Shown: positions 26,401 to 36,458 of the stretch, one piece after another
How positions within the stretch are numbered: the first letter of the stretch is position 1
Layout: every line of letters starts with the position of its first letter
NCBI GenBank assembly: GCA_948146395.1
Contig: OX411557.1
Coordinates: forward strand, 37,984,077-38,048,076
DNA length: 64,000 nucleotides
DNA from: Fragum whitleyi
Taxonomy: Eukaryota > Mollusca > Bivalvia > Cardiida > Cardiidae
Direction: 5' to 3'
Position numbers and translations under genes: made by a program
Notes under the pieces: model-generated
Told to the model about the DNA's origin: nothing
What the model saw: the letters and a program-made list of their open reading frames with translations, nothing else
Databases searched by the model: none

Positions 26401-29400
26401 ACTTCCGTTATAGAGAGTATTGGAGACTACTACACATGCGCAAGATTGGCTGGGGCGCTTCCGCCACCTGAATCAGCTGTAAATAGAGGTGAGGATTATT
26501 TTTTTCATATTATTGTATCACATTTTCTCACAAATTGAATGCAAATTTTTTAAAGTTTATTACCCCGATTTTCATATTGCGAATTTTTATTTCATCTCGT
26601 TTTAACTTATCATTTATTTCTTCTCCATTTTCTGTTAACTTTCTTTCATACGAAGTGGACACATTACTTTGTCTTGAAAACAGAGCAAGTTTTAAAATGA
26701 ATATTCACATAAAGTTCAATGTTGATTTATACTAACGTTGATATACAAATAAGTATCAAGAAAGCTTAAGTAACTGAAATTGAGAAAAAGTTACCGAACT
26801 AGATCTGATATTCGATTTTGGCGAAGCTTTTACATACACAAGGAACGGTTTTTGCAGCTGAATGATGCGCAGTTTTGAATTTGAAATGCAACTTAGACAA
26901 CACATTAAAAGAATCTTGATTATTTTCTTTCAGATTCGTTTTCATTTGTTTAATTGTAGGTATATTTGTGGAAGGTGTAGACTGCATCTTATCATCAGCA
27001 TTTGGAGCAGGTTTTGGTGTCACTTCATGTAGTCAAAATATTGGCGTTATTAGTTTAACAAAGGTATTTGCTTTCTATAATTTTTTCAAGTTTGCTGATA
27101 GGAACAGCCCTGTACAAACAATCGAATTGGGATCACTTGTCACGAAAAAGAATTGATCTAATTTAATCAATTTCGACATTTTTTTAGAAAGATGGATAAC
27201 AACGTCATCGTCGCTTGTTTGACAGAGAGATTTGTTTCCATAGCTATGTGACAGGATTTTTTTCCATTTCATCCAATTAATTCCAAAACAACGACAACGA
27301 CACAAAATTATATTTTAGCTAAAATACAAAAATAAAAATACAGAGGATGACACCTTTCTTTAAACGGAGTCAATATTTGATGAAACAAATTCTCCATCTT
27401 TGTTCTCTGAATTGCTTTTCTGCGTACGACTCAGAAGGTACGTCAAGGTAGGATGGCGAACTAATAAAAGAAAGCTGCCAAGTGTCAAGGTTTCGAAAGG
27501 TCGCCTTGTTCATCTTCAATTACATATTATCTTAAAACATATAAATCGTTATAGAAATACGTATTTTGAATCTGTAGATTTAGTAACGATATATTCTAGA
27601 GACAAACATCCCCGTTCAATATACATGTATTTAGCTTCTGATAAAAAAGTAAATAAAAGTCGCCACATTTAAGTGATTGCTTAAAAGGGGAGGTCTTCTT
27701 TGCAAGATCTAATATATCAGCCTAGAGACATGTCACATGTGAACATTTACGCGAGGTACAAACATTGAGCAGCCTTCAAAGCAACACAATGCTATACAGT
27801 AAACACCATCGTGAAATTGACAAGGTGAATGATTTTGGAATGATTTAGGAATGAAACTAATTGAGTGTGTGGAGTGAGTTTTGAGTGAACTTAAAGGGAG
27901 GTTATTCAATGTCGCAATTCTTTGTTCAGGATGAACAAAATCAGCTAAATTGATTACCTCCCCTTTTTAAGATATACGTGTTTTTCTGTTTGTATTTCTT
28001 CGTGGACCAGTCAGACATTTGAAAGTCCACACCAGCTTATAAAATCGTAGAATAAATAGATAGATTTGCAATTATTGTTGGAGGTCTTCAACGATTTTTT
28101 TAGCATTTTCTTATGATTTCGGAGCGTTTTTGATCGATTGAGTGAGTGTTTTGAATGAATGAATGGAGCGCTGAGTGAATGATTCAGAATGATTTTGATC
28201 GAAATGAGTGTCAATTTCACGATGTTTTTAACTTAAAGAATATTCACTGACTGTCCTATGCGACGTTTTGGCTCCGTATATATCTACATAGCCCTTAGTG
28301 AATACTGCCAGACTGTTGGGATCCACAGTCTTGTCAGAGGCTTTGTTTGGCGCACATCTGAATTTGTTGGATAAGATGCATGTACGCAAAGACTTAATCT
28401 TGTGTAATTGTTGTCTTTGGTCAGGTTGGCAGTCGTCGTGTGGTGATTGTAGCCGGTGTGATCATGATGATCTCCGGTTGTTTAAGTAAACTTAACGCTG
28501 TGGTGGTCAGCATGCCAGATCCAATTATAGGGGCATCATTCCTTATACTTTTTGGTAAGTTTCATGAAAATATCCATAGGTAAATTTTAACCCTTTACAT
28601 GATTTAAGAGATGAAAAGAGGCACGAGATTCAAATTCATCCAAGTTTACCGACGCTTGTTTGCCTCAAAATCTTTGCCTATACTGTAAGCATGCATCACC
28701 AGATAAAAGGGTTCATGTTTCTGTCTTTTTGGAAAATTATATCACTTTTATATGACATATATACTTTTAAAAAATAATCGATAGTTCATATTGTGTTAAT
28801 TTACGTATATTTCCTTTTTTGATTATATTTAAGGAATTAATAGCGAACAGACATGAATGGAAATGAACGCCTTATACCGTTTGTTATATTCGTGTATAAA
28901 AGTCAAAGTTTCAATGCCTTTGCAAATTGTCATAAATTTTACACTTAATCGAATAAAGATAAATAAGAGGTAGCAGCCATGAACTTTTTAGAGCTTTCTG
29001 TTTTTCGAAAACGAGCATTTTTAATTATACACGTCTTCCTTATTTGTCTAATACAACTTTTCATAATAAGCAAAATTAAATATGACATGTATGGACAATA
29101 AGATATCATAGCCACGGTCTTTAACCGGGATTATGAGATTTAATGCCCTAAATTATAGAGCATTCACTCTCCTTGCATTTCGTTTTTGTTGTAAGAGCCG
29201 TGTTTCGTGCCATTTAGAATTAATATTAATGATATAGCCTCTCTATCTGCAACATACTTAATTCTCCGTATGTGTGATCTACATGTTTGTCGTTAAATAC
29301 CATCTATCACCTTTTCGAAAGTTTCGTATAGCCGCTGCAGATAACCAAAGGAGCTATATATGAACATTGATATTATACATTGCTCACTGTTTTTTTTTAC

Positions 29401-32400
29401 TCCGTTCTCTCTTTGCTATTTGATTACAGGTGTTTTAGCCGCAGTCGGTGCGTCGAATCTACAATATGTGGATCTGAATTCTTCCAGAAATATGGTTGTG
29501 TTTGGATTCTCACTATTCATGGGTCTTAGTTTTCCGAACTGGCTAATTGCTAATGCAGATCTCATTAAAACCGGTATGTTTCCTTATCTAAAATAAATAA
29601 AGAATTTATATTTTTGTTCTAAGAGGACACACATTATCCCTATGTTTTGTTCATATATAAAGTTAACTTCAATACAGCGAAAATTCGTCTAAATAAATCC
29701 CTTGTACATGTATACATGAGATTCAAAGAATTTTCTGATTGAATGTAAGCCCAGAAAATATCGAATAAATTTAAACCAGGAAAAAATATTATAATGAGAA
29801 ATGAAAAAAACCCATCAAATCTTTTTTTTCTATAATTGTTGCCATTTTTATCATTATAATCATCATTATTAAAATTGTTATCATTATCATTTCATCAGAA
29901 TCGTCTTATTATGATGATGATAATAGCAACATTATTCTAAATTGCAACCGATTTTAGACGCAAAAAATAGATTTACAGAATAAGCAACTCCTTTTAAATG
30001 CGAGTTCTGGTTAATAGAAAGAAACTTTTTTCTATTTACATATTTTCCACTTCACATTTTTACTTCTGTATTGAAATGATCATATCTAAACATCTTCTTT
30101 TTAAGGATCTCCAAGTCTAGATCAAGTAATAAACGCCTTACTAGCTAACAATATGTTTATGGGCTGTTTTACCGCACTCGTGCTAGACAATGTTATACGA
30201 GGTAAGATGTAATTATGTTTACTAGCTAACATCATGTCTTTGGGGTGTTGGAGTGCTCTCGAATCAGGCAATTGTAAGTTATATTCATCATTACAAGATC
30301 ATAACAAATACATTTGTTGTTTTATGGTTCTCGTGTAATGCAATGTTGATCGTTGTAACTTATATTTATCTTTACAAGCTTACAATAACATTGTTTTTTA
30401 ATAGTCTCGTGTAAGGCAAACTTTATTGTCGTAAGTTATGCTTATTTTTACAAGCTTACAATAAATTTGTTTTTAAATTGTCTCGTGTTAGGTAATGTTA
30501 ATCGTAGTAAGTTATATTTATCTTTACAAGCTTACATTTTTTTAATAATCTCGTGTAAGGCAATGTAATCGTATTAAGATATATTTATCGTAACAAGCTT
30601 ACAATAAATTTTGTCTCAAATAGTCTCGTGTAAGGCAATGTTTATGGTAGTACGTTATGCTTATCTTTACAAGCTTACAGTAAAATTGGTCTCAAATAGT
30701 CTCGTGTAAGGCAATGTTTATTGTAGCAAGTTATGTTTATCTTTACAAGCTTACAGTAAAATTGTTTTGAAATAGTCTCGTGTAAGGCAAACTTTATTGT
30801 AGTTAGTTATGTTTATCTTTACAAGCTTGCAATAAATTCGAGCGTTGTTTTGAACGGTCTCGTGTTAGCAATGTTATACTTGCTAACTCAAATTGAATTG
30901 TAATCACCTCGGTGTGGTTCACGTTGGTATTGTTGTTGACGTAAGCGTGTGCGTTTTGTGCATACAGTTAACAAAATCGTGATATTGATAAGGTCAATGA
31001 ATTTGGAATGATTTATGAATGGAATTGAATGAGTGTGTGGAACGAGTTTTGAGCGAATTTAATGGGAGATAACCATATATCGCAAATTTTGTTCAGGATA
31101 AACAAAATTAGCGATACTGATTGCCTCCTTTTCATAAAAACGCATATAAATTCTATTCATAGCTTCCCATTTCTTCAAGAACCTATGAGACGCTAACAAT
31201 TTGAATTATGTCAGTGAAATCGCGATTTTTCTCTGTCAAAATTTATTTTGAATGACGTTGTTGGTTCTACATTTTTCATTGGGTTTGAGCGTTTTTAAAT
31301 GGCTTGAGTGAGTGTTTGGAATGAATGAATGGAGCGCTAATTGAGCGATTTAGAATGGTTTTGATTGAGGTGAATTTTAATTTCACGATGTAACCATCTG
31401 TAAACTTTAACCATAGTCATGTACCAGCTGCTACTGATGGTGTACAGAAGATATCCTCATGGAACATGGTATGTGTATTTACCACCACAAGAGCTATGAA
31501 GGCATTTTGTATGAGTTATGTCCCTTTGTCGTGTTGTATAATCGTGTATAATCCAGCACCTTCAGCCGATCCTTGCACTTGCATGCGACTTTTTACCTCC
31601 ATTCGCCGAAGAAAAGCGACGTTTTGTCACGTCATTGTTCCCGTCGTGCATGCGTTGGCCCGTCTGTCTGTGCGTATTTTTCAACATCATCTCCCCAAGC
31701 AATGGACAATCTTACCAACATTTAATAAAACATTTTTGGGGGTCCCTCTTCCTATATTCTTCAAGAAATTTTGACTATCAGATAGATTTGGACGTTGCAG
31801 ACTTTATCGACTTCGCAATTTCCTCAAAAAACAATGGGCCAATTTCATCAAAACTTGCCACGATGTTCCTAGTGTAACCCTTTATCTAAGTTGTTAAGAA
31901 ATTTTGATTAATTCAAAGATATGGGTGGAGAAGGGCGGGGATTGTTAATTTCAAAATCTTTACAGCAATCTCCTCGAAAACTAATTTCAACGACACTTGC
32001 CATGAATGTTTCTTTAGGGACTCTTTACCTAAGATGTCCTGATTTTTTTATATCACCTTTTCAAGTCTGGAAATCTTAAAGCGTATGGAGCGATACAGGC
32101 ATATTTTTGGCTCCTTTTATTGAAACGGTTTTAATGCAATTCAAAAAACTTTGTCAGATTTGATTGCTTTCATTAATTCATAAAAATAGAAATTATTTTA
32201 AGCATTGCGTCGTCACTTTTGTTTATACCGACGTTGCTTGGAAAATTTGTGATGTCACAAAATTTAAAGCGGGAATAAGCTTAACGTCTTTATTTATGCT
32301 CTACATAAGTGTTAGTCCTAGCATCTGATAAAGTATATAGGTCATGTCCGAGTATATTAAAGAAAAAAAAGCCAGGCATTAACAGCACGCACATTTAATT

Positions 32401-32763
32401 AACGTTTTCTTCCATTTACGCCCGGGTTTTGTTTGTAAATGTATGTCTATAACGACCCAAAGACGTAAAATTTATGCAATAATGTCGGTCATTTCTTATT
32501 GGAGCCAATAGAACCTCAAACCTATCACTTCAGGAACAGACGAAGAGAGAGGCATCCTAGTGTGGAGGGAGGTTCCAGATCAGGACGATCCGAGCCAATC
32601 CAACATGACTTTGAAAGTATACGATCTACCGTTCGGAATGAACTTTCTACGCAAACAGAACTGGGCTAAATACGTGCCTGTTCTTCCTACATTTACTACT
32701 CATAGACTACCGTTATCAACTTGCTGTAAATCAAAGTCAAAAGGCAAATATGATGTTGACTAA
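14989..32763 (+). CDS. SLC23/NAT-family transporter gene 1, complete, 14 exons, 623 aa
   Basis: Join of 14989-15078, 16229-16336, 19354-19520, 20656-20777, 21822-21892, 23393-23574, 24265-24379, 25539-25701, 26339-26488, 26960-27063, 28425-28554, 29430-29573, 30106-30201 and 32534-32763. All introns are GT-AG, the sum is 1872 nt, and the frame is open from ATG to TAA. The product is a multipass membrane permease of the nucleobase-ascorbate transporter (NAT/SLC23) family, expected at the plasma membrane. Visible family marks are the QH motif in TM1 (Q66-H67), the [15 protein letters not shown] block with E365 and D369, and the NAT signature Q415-N-I-G-x4-T-K424. The cytosolic N-terminus (1-30) is acidic. 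The TM3-TM4 loop (about 144-180) is Thr-rich with N-glycosylation sequons at N153 and N157. Length is close to human SVCT proteins (about 600-650 aa). Substrate is uncertain: vertebrate SVCTs move ascorbate, but Q at the first signature position is typical of nucleobase carriers. A tandem paralog follows on the same strand. Confidence 0.95.
15385..15547. mobile_element. F1 foldback element (TTAA-type), in gene 1 intron 1
   Basis: GGTAGTGGACCCGTAATG at left, CAGGTCCACAACATTAA at right. Nearly the whole element pairs with itself; the tip is TTTCCTAATGAAATCATTAG. Confidence 0.8.
16229..16336 (+). CDS. Gene 1 exon 2
   Basis: Residues 31-66, phase 0 to phase 0. It ends in MTAFLGFQ, the start of TM1, equivalent to the LLGFQ block of vertebrate SVCTs. 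The acceptor is a T-rich tract plus TTCCTAG and the donor is GTAATT. Confidence 0.93.
16398..16637 (+). mobile_element. tRNA-derived SINE (family B), in gene 1 intron 2
   Basis: GGCGGCGCTCAATCTTTCCG through GTAAGGTGCACCAGCCGC to an (AATC)n tail. Begins about 60 bp after exon 2. Confidence 0.8.
17215..17923. mobile_element. TIR element with internal tandem repeats, TA target site
   Basis: TA-CGGTGGCATAGAGGTG at left and CACCTCTATGCCACCG-TA at right. The interior holds a 33-A run (17251-17283) and repeated ~65-bp units of T-run, A-run and AAAACGAAAAT words. The F/K-rich open frames across it are repeat translation only. Confidence 0.85.
18232..18620 (+). repeat. E2 dispersed repeat with long hairpin, in gene 1 intron 2
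   Basis: Hairpin TAAACGAGTCATCTATAAA / TTTTAGATGACGAGTTTA around GCTGTGTCGAG, then ATGACGTCATT and AACACCCGTGTAATATC. Shared with the inverted copy at 44511-44965. Confidence 0.8.
19354..19520 (+). CDS. Gene 1 exon 3
   Basis: Starts [14 protein letters not shown], so the conserved TM1 QH pair is split by intron 2. It continues through TM2 ([18 protein letters not shown]) and ends in phase 2 at GTGAGT. Confidence 0.95.
20380..20640. repeat. (TA)n microsatellite containing the assembly gap
   Basis: TA repeats on both sides of the N run, ending 15 bp before gene 1 exon 4. Confidence 0.95.
20413..20612. other. Assembly gap, 200 N
   Basis: Exactly 200 unknown bases, probably a fixed-size placeholder in a collapsed TA repeat. 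It lies in intron 3, so the coding sequence is unaffected. Confidence 0.98.
20656..20777 (+). CDS. Gene 1 exon 4
   Basis: Encodes [16 protein letters not shown], the family's conserved TM3 segment, then the first part of an extracellular loop with NST and NNT glycosylation sequons. It ends in phase 1. The acceptor lies only 19 bp after a TA microsatellite that contains an assembly gap. Confidence 0.94.
20793..21242 (-). mobile_element. M1 MITE, degenerate, in gene 1 intron 4
   Basis: Starts 15 bp after the exon 4 donor and ends GATGTTGTTAACTG-TA. It contains poly-A and a 23-G run at 21128-21150. Confidence 0.82.
21822..21892 (+). CDS. Gene 1 exon 5 (Thr-rich loop)
   Basis: Encodes the Thr-rich second part of the TM3-TM4 loop and ends LYIEKMNM in phase 0. 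The paralog ends the same exon with YIERINV, which supports this short, poorly conserved exon. The acceptor is AAG after a T-rich tract. Confidence 0.85.
21950..22198. mobile_element. M3 MITE, degenerate, in gene 1 intron 5
   Basis: GCGTGACATTTCCAATATTT near the left end and GTTGGAAGTGTCACGCAC near the right, with a CTGGCCAGCC / GCCTGACTAGGG partial palindrome. Confidence 0.7.
22274..22380. repeat. F2 foldback element, in gene 1 intron 5
   Basis: CCCTGCGTCAAGGATG at left and TCTGAACGCAGGG at right, with ATCCCACTTGTGGGTTACAT at the tip. Confidence 0.75.
22895..23334 (+). mobile_element. M1 MITE, full length, core type 1, in gene 1 intron 5
   Basis: CAGTTAACAACATCGTGAAA at left and GATGTTACTAACTG-TA at right, with an intact hairpin around 23013-23044. 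Ends 58 bp before exon 6. Confidence 0.9.
23393..23574 (+). CDS. Gene 1 exon 6
   Basis: Encodes [16 protein letters not shown] (TM4) and [18 protein letters not shown] (TM5), matching the IGPLTVTPTVSLIGLS block of SVCTs, then GKHWIISGG. It ends in phase 2 and has the same length (182 nt) as the paralog exon. Confidence 0.96.
24068..24213. repeat. F3 foldback element, partial
   Basis: GGGTCCGTTTTACTAAACTT then AGTCAAAATTCCAAATC, matching the two fuller copies; right arm missing. Confidence 0.65.
24265..24379 (+). CDS. Gene 1 exon 7
   Basis: Encodes [15 protein letters not shown] (TM6) and a basic/acidic cytosolic stretch ending VLHKVFS, in phase 0 at a consensus GTGAGT donor. In vertebrate SVCTs the same place reads FKMFPIML. 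Confidence 0.93.
24866..25041. mobile_element. M2 MITE, right part only
   Basis: Shares AGGTCGCATTT, the CAGTCTGCGC palindrome and the end CGCGACGGGTCACA with full copies. In gene 1 intron 7. Confidence 0.75.
25119..25510 (+). mobile_element. E1 dispersed repeat with nested insertion
   Basis: Outer parts AATGCTTTTCGGTGGATTAT and AAATCGATCTTACACTAAAA match E1, split by the element at 25301-25470. It ends just before gene 1 exon 8. Confidence 0.75.
25301..25470. mobile_element. Nested TIR element (CAGTCAAACCTGTC type)
   Basis: TA-CAGTCAAACCTGTCTTAAG at left and TAAGACAGGTTTGTC-TA at right, 170 bp. The uninterrupted E1 copy at about 62200 shows the empty site. Confidence 0.85.
25539..25701 (+). 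CDS. Gene 1 exon 8
   Basis: Encodes [19 protein letters not shown] (TM7) and then [11 protein letters not shown] and AWIRFPYP, matching the QARTDAR and WIRIPYP blocks of SVCTs. It ends in phase 1. The acceptor is a C/T-rich tract ending TTTTCAG. Confidence 0.96.
25990..26311 (-). mobile_element. M1 MITE, shortened, in gene 1 intron 8
   Basis: GTTAAGTTGACATCAACCTC at left, ATCACGACGTTGTTGACTG-TA at right, internal deletion. Ends 27 bp before exon 9. Confidence 0.75.
26339..26488 (+). CDS. Gene 1 exon 9 (TM8, core substrate region)
   Basis: Encodes the best conserved block of the family, [20 protein letters not shown], followed by AVNRG. E365 and D369 match acidic residues central to transport in NAT proteins. 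Phase 1 to phase 1, with the same length (150 nt) as the paralog exon. Confidence 0.97.
26960..27063 (+). CDS. Gene 1 exon 10 (NAT signature)
   Basis: Encodes [19 protein letters not shown] and the NAT signature [10 protein letters not shown] (Q415-K424). It ends in phase 0 and has the same length (104 nt) as the paralog exon. The first signature position is Q, where vertebrate SVCTs have P. Confidence 0.97.
27795..28234 (+). mobile_element. M1 MITE, core type 2, in gene 1 intron 10
   Basis: TA-CAGTAAACACCATCGTG at left, TTTCACGATGTTTTTAACTT at right; hairpin present; core GTGGACCAGTCAGACATTT. Confidence 0.88.
28425..28554 (+). CDS. Gene 1 exon 11
   Basis: Encodes [18 protein letters not shown], a short basic turn plus TM11, then [15 protein letters not shown] (TM12), matching VGSRRV and LPDPILGGMF of SVCTs. 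It ends in phase 1. Confidence 0.96.
29430..29573 (+). CDS. Gene 1 exon 12
   Basis: Encodes [18 protein letters not shown] and [14 protein letters not shown], matching AVGLSNLQFVDMNSSRNL and GLTLPNYL of SVCTs. Phase 1 to phase 1. Confidence 0.97.
30106..30201 (+). CDS. Gene 1 exon 13
   Basis: Encodes [20 protein letters not shown] and ends VLDNVIRG, matching the VDQILIVLLTTEMFVGG and LDNTVPG region. The donor is GTAAGA. The 3' part of this exon and its donor are the parent of the minisatellite that follows. Confidence 0.95.
30217..30890 (+). repeat. ~76-bp minisatellite derived from the exon 13/intron 13 junction
   Basis: About nine tandem units anchored by CTCGTG or variants at 30258, 30330, 30406, 30482, 30550, 30625, 30701, 30777 and 30859 (spacing 68-82). 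Each resembles the last ~65 nt of exon 13 plus its donor and the next ~25 nt of intron. The first unit still translates as [16 protein letters not shown] beside exon 13 [16 protein letters not shown]. Several units keep a GTAAGT donor-like word. Confidence 0.9.
30963..31402 (+). mobile_element. M1 MITE, core type 1, in gene 1 intron 13
   Basis: TA-CAGTTAACAAAATCGTG at left, TTTCACGATGTAACCATCTG-TA at right, hairpin present. Confidence 0.9.
32206..32490. repeat. Dispersed repeat, copy 1, in gene 1 intron 13
   Basis: TTTGTTTATACCGACGTTGC, TAAAGTATATAGG and TTTTATGCAATAAT-type words recur in the same order at 37330-37560. Nature unknown. Confidence 0.65.
32534..32763 (+). CDS. Gene 1 exon 14 (C-terminus, TAA stop)
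   Basis: Encodes a cytosolic tail, [14 protein letters not shown], then [20 protein letters not shown], matching the YDFPIGM and KYIPICP motifs of SVCTs, and ends with a Lys/Ser-rich stretch before TAA. I saw no convincing poly(A) signal soon after. A truncated M1 MITE begins about 25 bp downstream. Confidence 0.95.
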
Positions 32764-32787
32764 TATAACTTCCGGCGATTCTGACAC

Positions 32788-33035
32788 ATACCATTAACAA
32801 AATCCTGAAATTAACAAAGTGAATGTTTCTGGAATGGTTTTTGATGAAATATGATATCGTTAACTTAACGATATTTTATTACATCCCTTTATCAAATTCT
32901 GCAGCCTTTATTGTTTGTGTGACTTCAAGGACCAATTAGACACTTTAAGATAAACATACACGTGCCAATTAACTAATTGGAAATATTTTATCGACTTCAA
33001 TGAAAGTTGGGAATGTTTTGGGTGTGTTTTGAGCA
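32788..33035 (+). mobile_element. M1 MITE, truncated
   Basis: CATTAACAAAATCCTGAAAT then the type 2 core (GTGTGACTTCAAGGACCAAT); the right end is missing. Just after the gene 1 stop, so it may lie in the 3' UTR. Confidence 0.65.
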
Positions 33036-33159
33036 AAAACTTGTAATTTCATAAAAAGGGTGCAGTGTGAAATTAGTGTCATTGTGTGAAACTACTAGTA
33101 AGAATTCACTCCAACCCACTGAAATCGTTTCAACCTTTCACTGAATACACTCTGAACTC

Positions 33160-33295
33160 GATAGTGGACCCATAAAATTTCCTCAACGTTTCAGAAGTAA
33201 TTTACTTTAACAGTGTTTTTCATTAGGAAACCTCGGCCAACATTGTGAAAGATCATGAGTTCCGAAATGTTGTTAAACTATTTCGGGTCCAACCC
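33160..33295. mobile_element. F1 foldback element, degenerate
   Basis: AGTGGACCCATAAAATTTCC at left, TTCGGGTCCAAC at right, with the shared GGAAACCTCGGCCAACATTG. Confidence 0.65.
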
Positions 33296-34340
33296 CTTAA
33301 AAAAGGACACACATATTCGTTTAAATCGCTCACCCTACAATTCAATTGCCTTGCTTAAATTTGGAAGCGTCTCAATGGACAGAAAAAAACATATAGATCT
33401 TTCTTTTCAAATTATACCCAGATTTTTTTTAAATGAAGTTTTATAGATGCAGTTTCATAGGCTGGCCAGAGGAACTTTGTATTTAGCGCATGTTGACGCA
33501 AATTGTTCATCGAATGATTTCGGAATATCTTAAATTGAAATAACTTTTTTTTATCAAAGAAAACTTCATCAGCATTCCTTTTTCTATGTTGTGTAAAGAT
33601 TATTTTAGGGGTTATATTTTTTATGAGTTTACTTACATGTATCCGTTTATAAATAACCGGTGTTTGTTTTTCTTATACATTATTCATTGCTTTTAGTATA
33701 TCTAAACAATTGAATTTGTTTAAAATGATTTTTAAGATTAAACTAAATTTATTCCATGTTCTTGTTGTTTTTCCAAGATATTTAGATCTAGTTTATATTT
33801 TTTCGAATATCAGTATTCTAAGGACTATTGTACTCACATTAGAAAGTTTTAAGGGTCCTGGCTACTGGCTTTTGAGTCTCCGACTAAAGGAACCCGCGTC
33901 CCTTCAATACTCAACTCATTTATCAATTCATTCATTCATTCACTCATAACCCATTCATTCATACCAAACACTCACTCGAACCATACAGTAACGCTCCTAA
34001 ATCGTTCGAAAATGCCCGAAAACGAAAACACAATTTCTACAACATCTTTTACATTGAACAAATTATTCATTTTTTAGCCGACGATGATTTAGAAACCTCC
34101 TCGAAGAATCAGAAAAGTACGTACATGTAGGAGGACCGACTGTAAATTTCATCCAAAACTCGCTCTATACAGTAATTCAATAATATCCCTAAATCACTCA
34201 ATGTGTCAGTTTCTTTCTGTACCATAACTACTTCTTTGCCTGACAGGAATTGACCGGAATGACTTTCATTTTTATCCGTTTCATTCTGTTTAGGAAGAAG
34301 TTGCTCTGAGTTTGGCTTTGAAAATAAGTAGGATGAGGTA

Positions 34341-34599
34341 TCAATTGAGCCTTTGCGTGACATTTCCAGCAATTTCCAACAATTTGAAACGATCGTTAGG
34401 TGTAAATATTGAGCAGCATAGACAGCCTTATACTTTGAATATAAAGTTACCTGGTGGTCTACAGATACTTGAGACCTTATCTATTTTCAAGGCGCAAAGT
34501 GGAGACTCTGGTCAGACTGTGCGGATGCACAGGCTGGTCAGAGTCTTTGCTTTGCACATATTTGAAATTGTTGGAAATCTCACACACAGGCTTAATTAA
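34341..34599. mobile_element. M3 MITE
   Basis: CAATTGAGCCTTTGCGTGAC at left and GGAAATCTCACACACAGGCT at right, with the central palindrome GACTCTGGTCAGACTGTGCG then CAGGCTGGTCAGAGTC. Confidence 0.8.
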
Positions 34600-34752
34600 T
34601 AGCCCTTTTCGCTCTATTTACAAAATGCTTTGCAACTTTGGAAGCTTGTCCTCGCGCATTGTTCTTTACCAGATGAACTAATTAGGGAATTTACTTCTAA
34701 ATCAGCGTGTTCATGGAAAGTATTTCTCTGGTCCACCAAATTTGTATATTTT

Positions 34753-34916
34753 TTAAGGTAGTGGACCCGTAATAGGTCCGAAACCTTTTGGATGTAATGA
34801 GCTTTTACAGGGCTAACCGAGGTTTTCTAATGATTTTTTAAGGAAAGCTCGGTCAACATTGTAAAGGATCATAAGATCCGAAATGTTGCGGATCTATTAC
34901 TGGTCCACTACCTTAA
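34753..34916. mobile_element. F1 foldback element, intact with TTAA ends
   Basis: TTAAGGTAGTGGACCCGTAA at left and TGGTCCACTACCTTAA at right. The 164-bp element is a near-continuous inverted repeat. TTAA target sites are typical of piggyBac-type mobilisation. Confidence 0.85.
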
Positions 34917-36227
34917 AAGATTACTTTCACGTTACAGTACTTTCCTTAGGCATATGTTAAGGTCAGAGATGGTAATGAATCGTGAGTCAAAAATTTCATT
35001 GGTTTTTGCAAATGTATTGTAACACTTTAAACTGTGTTTTATTGGTGAAGATTATATTTTCGCTAATATTCGCGACTGGTTCAAAACGCAAAATCCATAT
35101 CATCGCTTAAGGGTGTTACGGTAGTAATTTTTGCGCATCATTCAGACAAGTAGGTCAATTTATCTAGTACCTTTTAAAGATCTCACAATTATGGTTGTAA
35201 TTCATCTTTGAAATCTGGGCATTCAAGTGCACGTAATAAAAAAGGGGGGTTGAAGTTCGTTTAGTTGACATCGTGACGTCATTTAGGGACGGATTCCTTT
35301 TAATCCCGGCAAAATTAGTATTTGCATTTGTTTCCGTAGATATTAGATCAAGTTTAATGGAGAAAGTTTCATTTAGACAGAGAAAGAAGGCCCTATTTAT
35401 TTGTTCTAATATTGTGAAGACTGAAATTGAATAGGTGGCCTTAAACGATATCGATATCACTATTTTGGAAATGTGCTATGATTATTCTACTCTAATTCTT
35501 TACCTTTGATCTTCCAGGGTAAAATTTATCTTAAAAATTACAAATAATGTTGATTTCTTATTTTTCTTCTGGTGTAACTATAGAGTTATTTAAGTACCTG
35601 TGGAGATATGAAAAACGTAGCACTAGTAAATGGGTATCGAATTTCTAGAACAACCCTCATAAACGCAAGTTTGATCTTTCTTAGGAACGGGTAACAACCA
35701 TTATCTTCACTTGCCCGTTCTGAAGAATAGGTATTCCCAAAATCGGGCACGACATAGAATATCATATATGTGAAAAACCTGTTATAGGAAACAATCGCAT
35801 ATGAGATATTTTTAAACACTTAATAAAAGAAGTACTTTGATATTTAATAAGATGTATATTAACGATGTTATTTCGTCCGCGACGATATCATATATACTTA
35901 CATCAAAACGAATTACTCATCTAATATTGCAGTAATAAATCCTAAAAGCATCGTTTCGAGACAGATTTAAGTGTTCCTAATCTATTAACTGATACAAGAA
36001 CTTCAACCGTTTTAGTTAAGTATGTCATCCGTGGAGAAGCTATATTGTCCGTGCATTTAGGAATTAAACGAAATTGATACAAACATAATTCAATTTCAAC
36101 AGAGATAGTGCCGTTATGCATTATAAATTTCGAAATATATAATTTCGATTATAGCCAACCTACAGCTAATACATTTATGCAACATTTAAAGGGAATATAC
36201 AAACACGCATCTTTATATGCTGAGATT
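34917..36227. other. Intergenic, nothing recognised
   Basis: No coding signal. Open frames up to 98 aa carry no recognisable domain. Confidence 0.6.
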
Positions 36228-36453
36228 TCTTTAATGCTTTTCGGTTGAATATCGAGAAATAAACAAAAAATATCATTTGACAAACTTACCGCTAGCCCAG
36301 TGAAATTATCAAAAACTTATACCCCTCTTTCGCTCATTTCACCCCATCTGACGTTATCTAAGTGGAGCCCAATATGTGATGTCATCGTGAACGTTGCATT
36401 GCAATCATCTGCATAATAACGCCCTTGAAGAAAATTTGTCCTAGAATTACAAA
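36228..36453 (+). mobile_element. E1 dispersed repeat, partial
   Basis: TTAATGCTTTTCGG, AAATTATCAAAAACTTATAC and GAACGTTGCAT match the other E1 copies; interrupted on the right by the TIR element at 36459. Confidence 0.7.
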
Positions 36454-36458
36454 CTACA

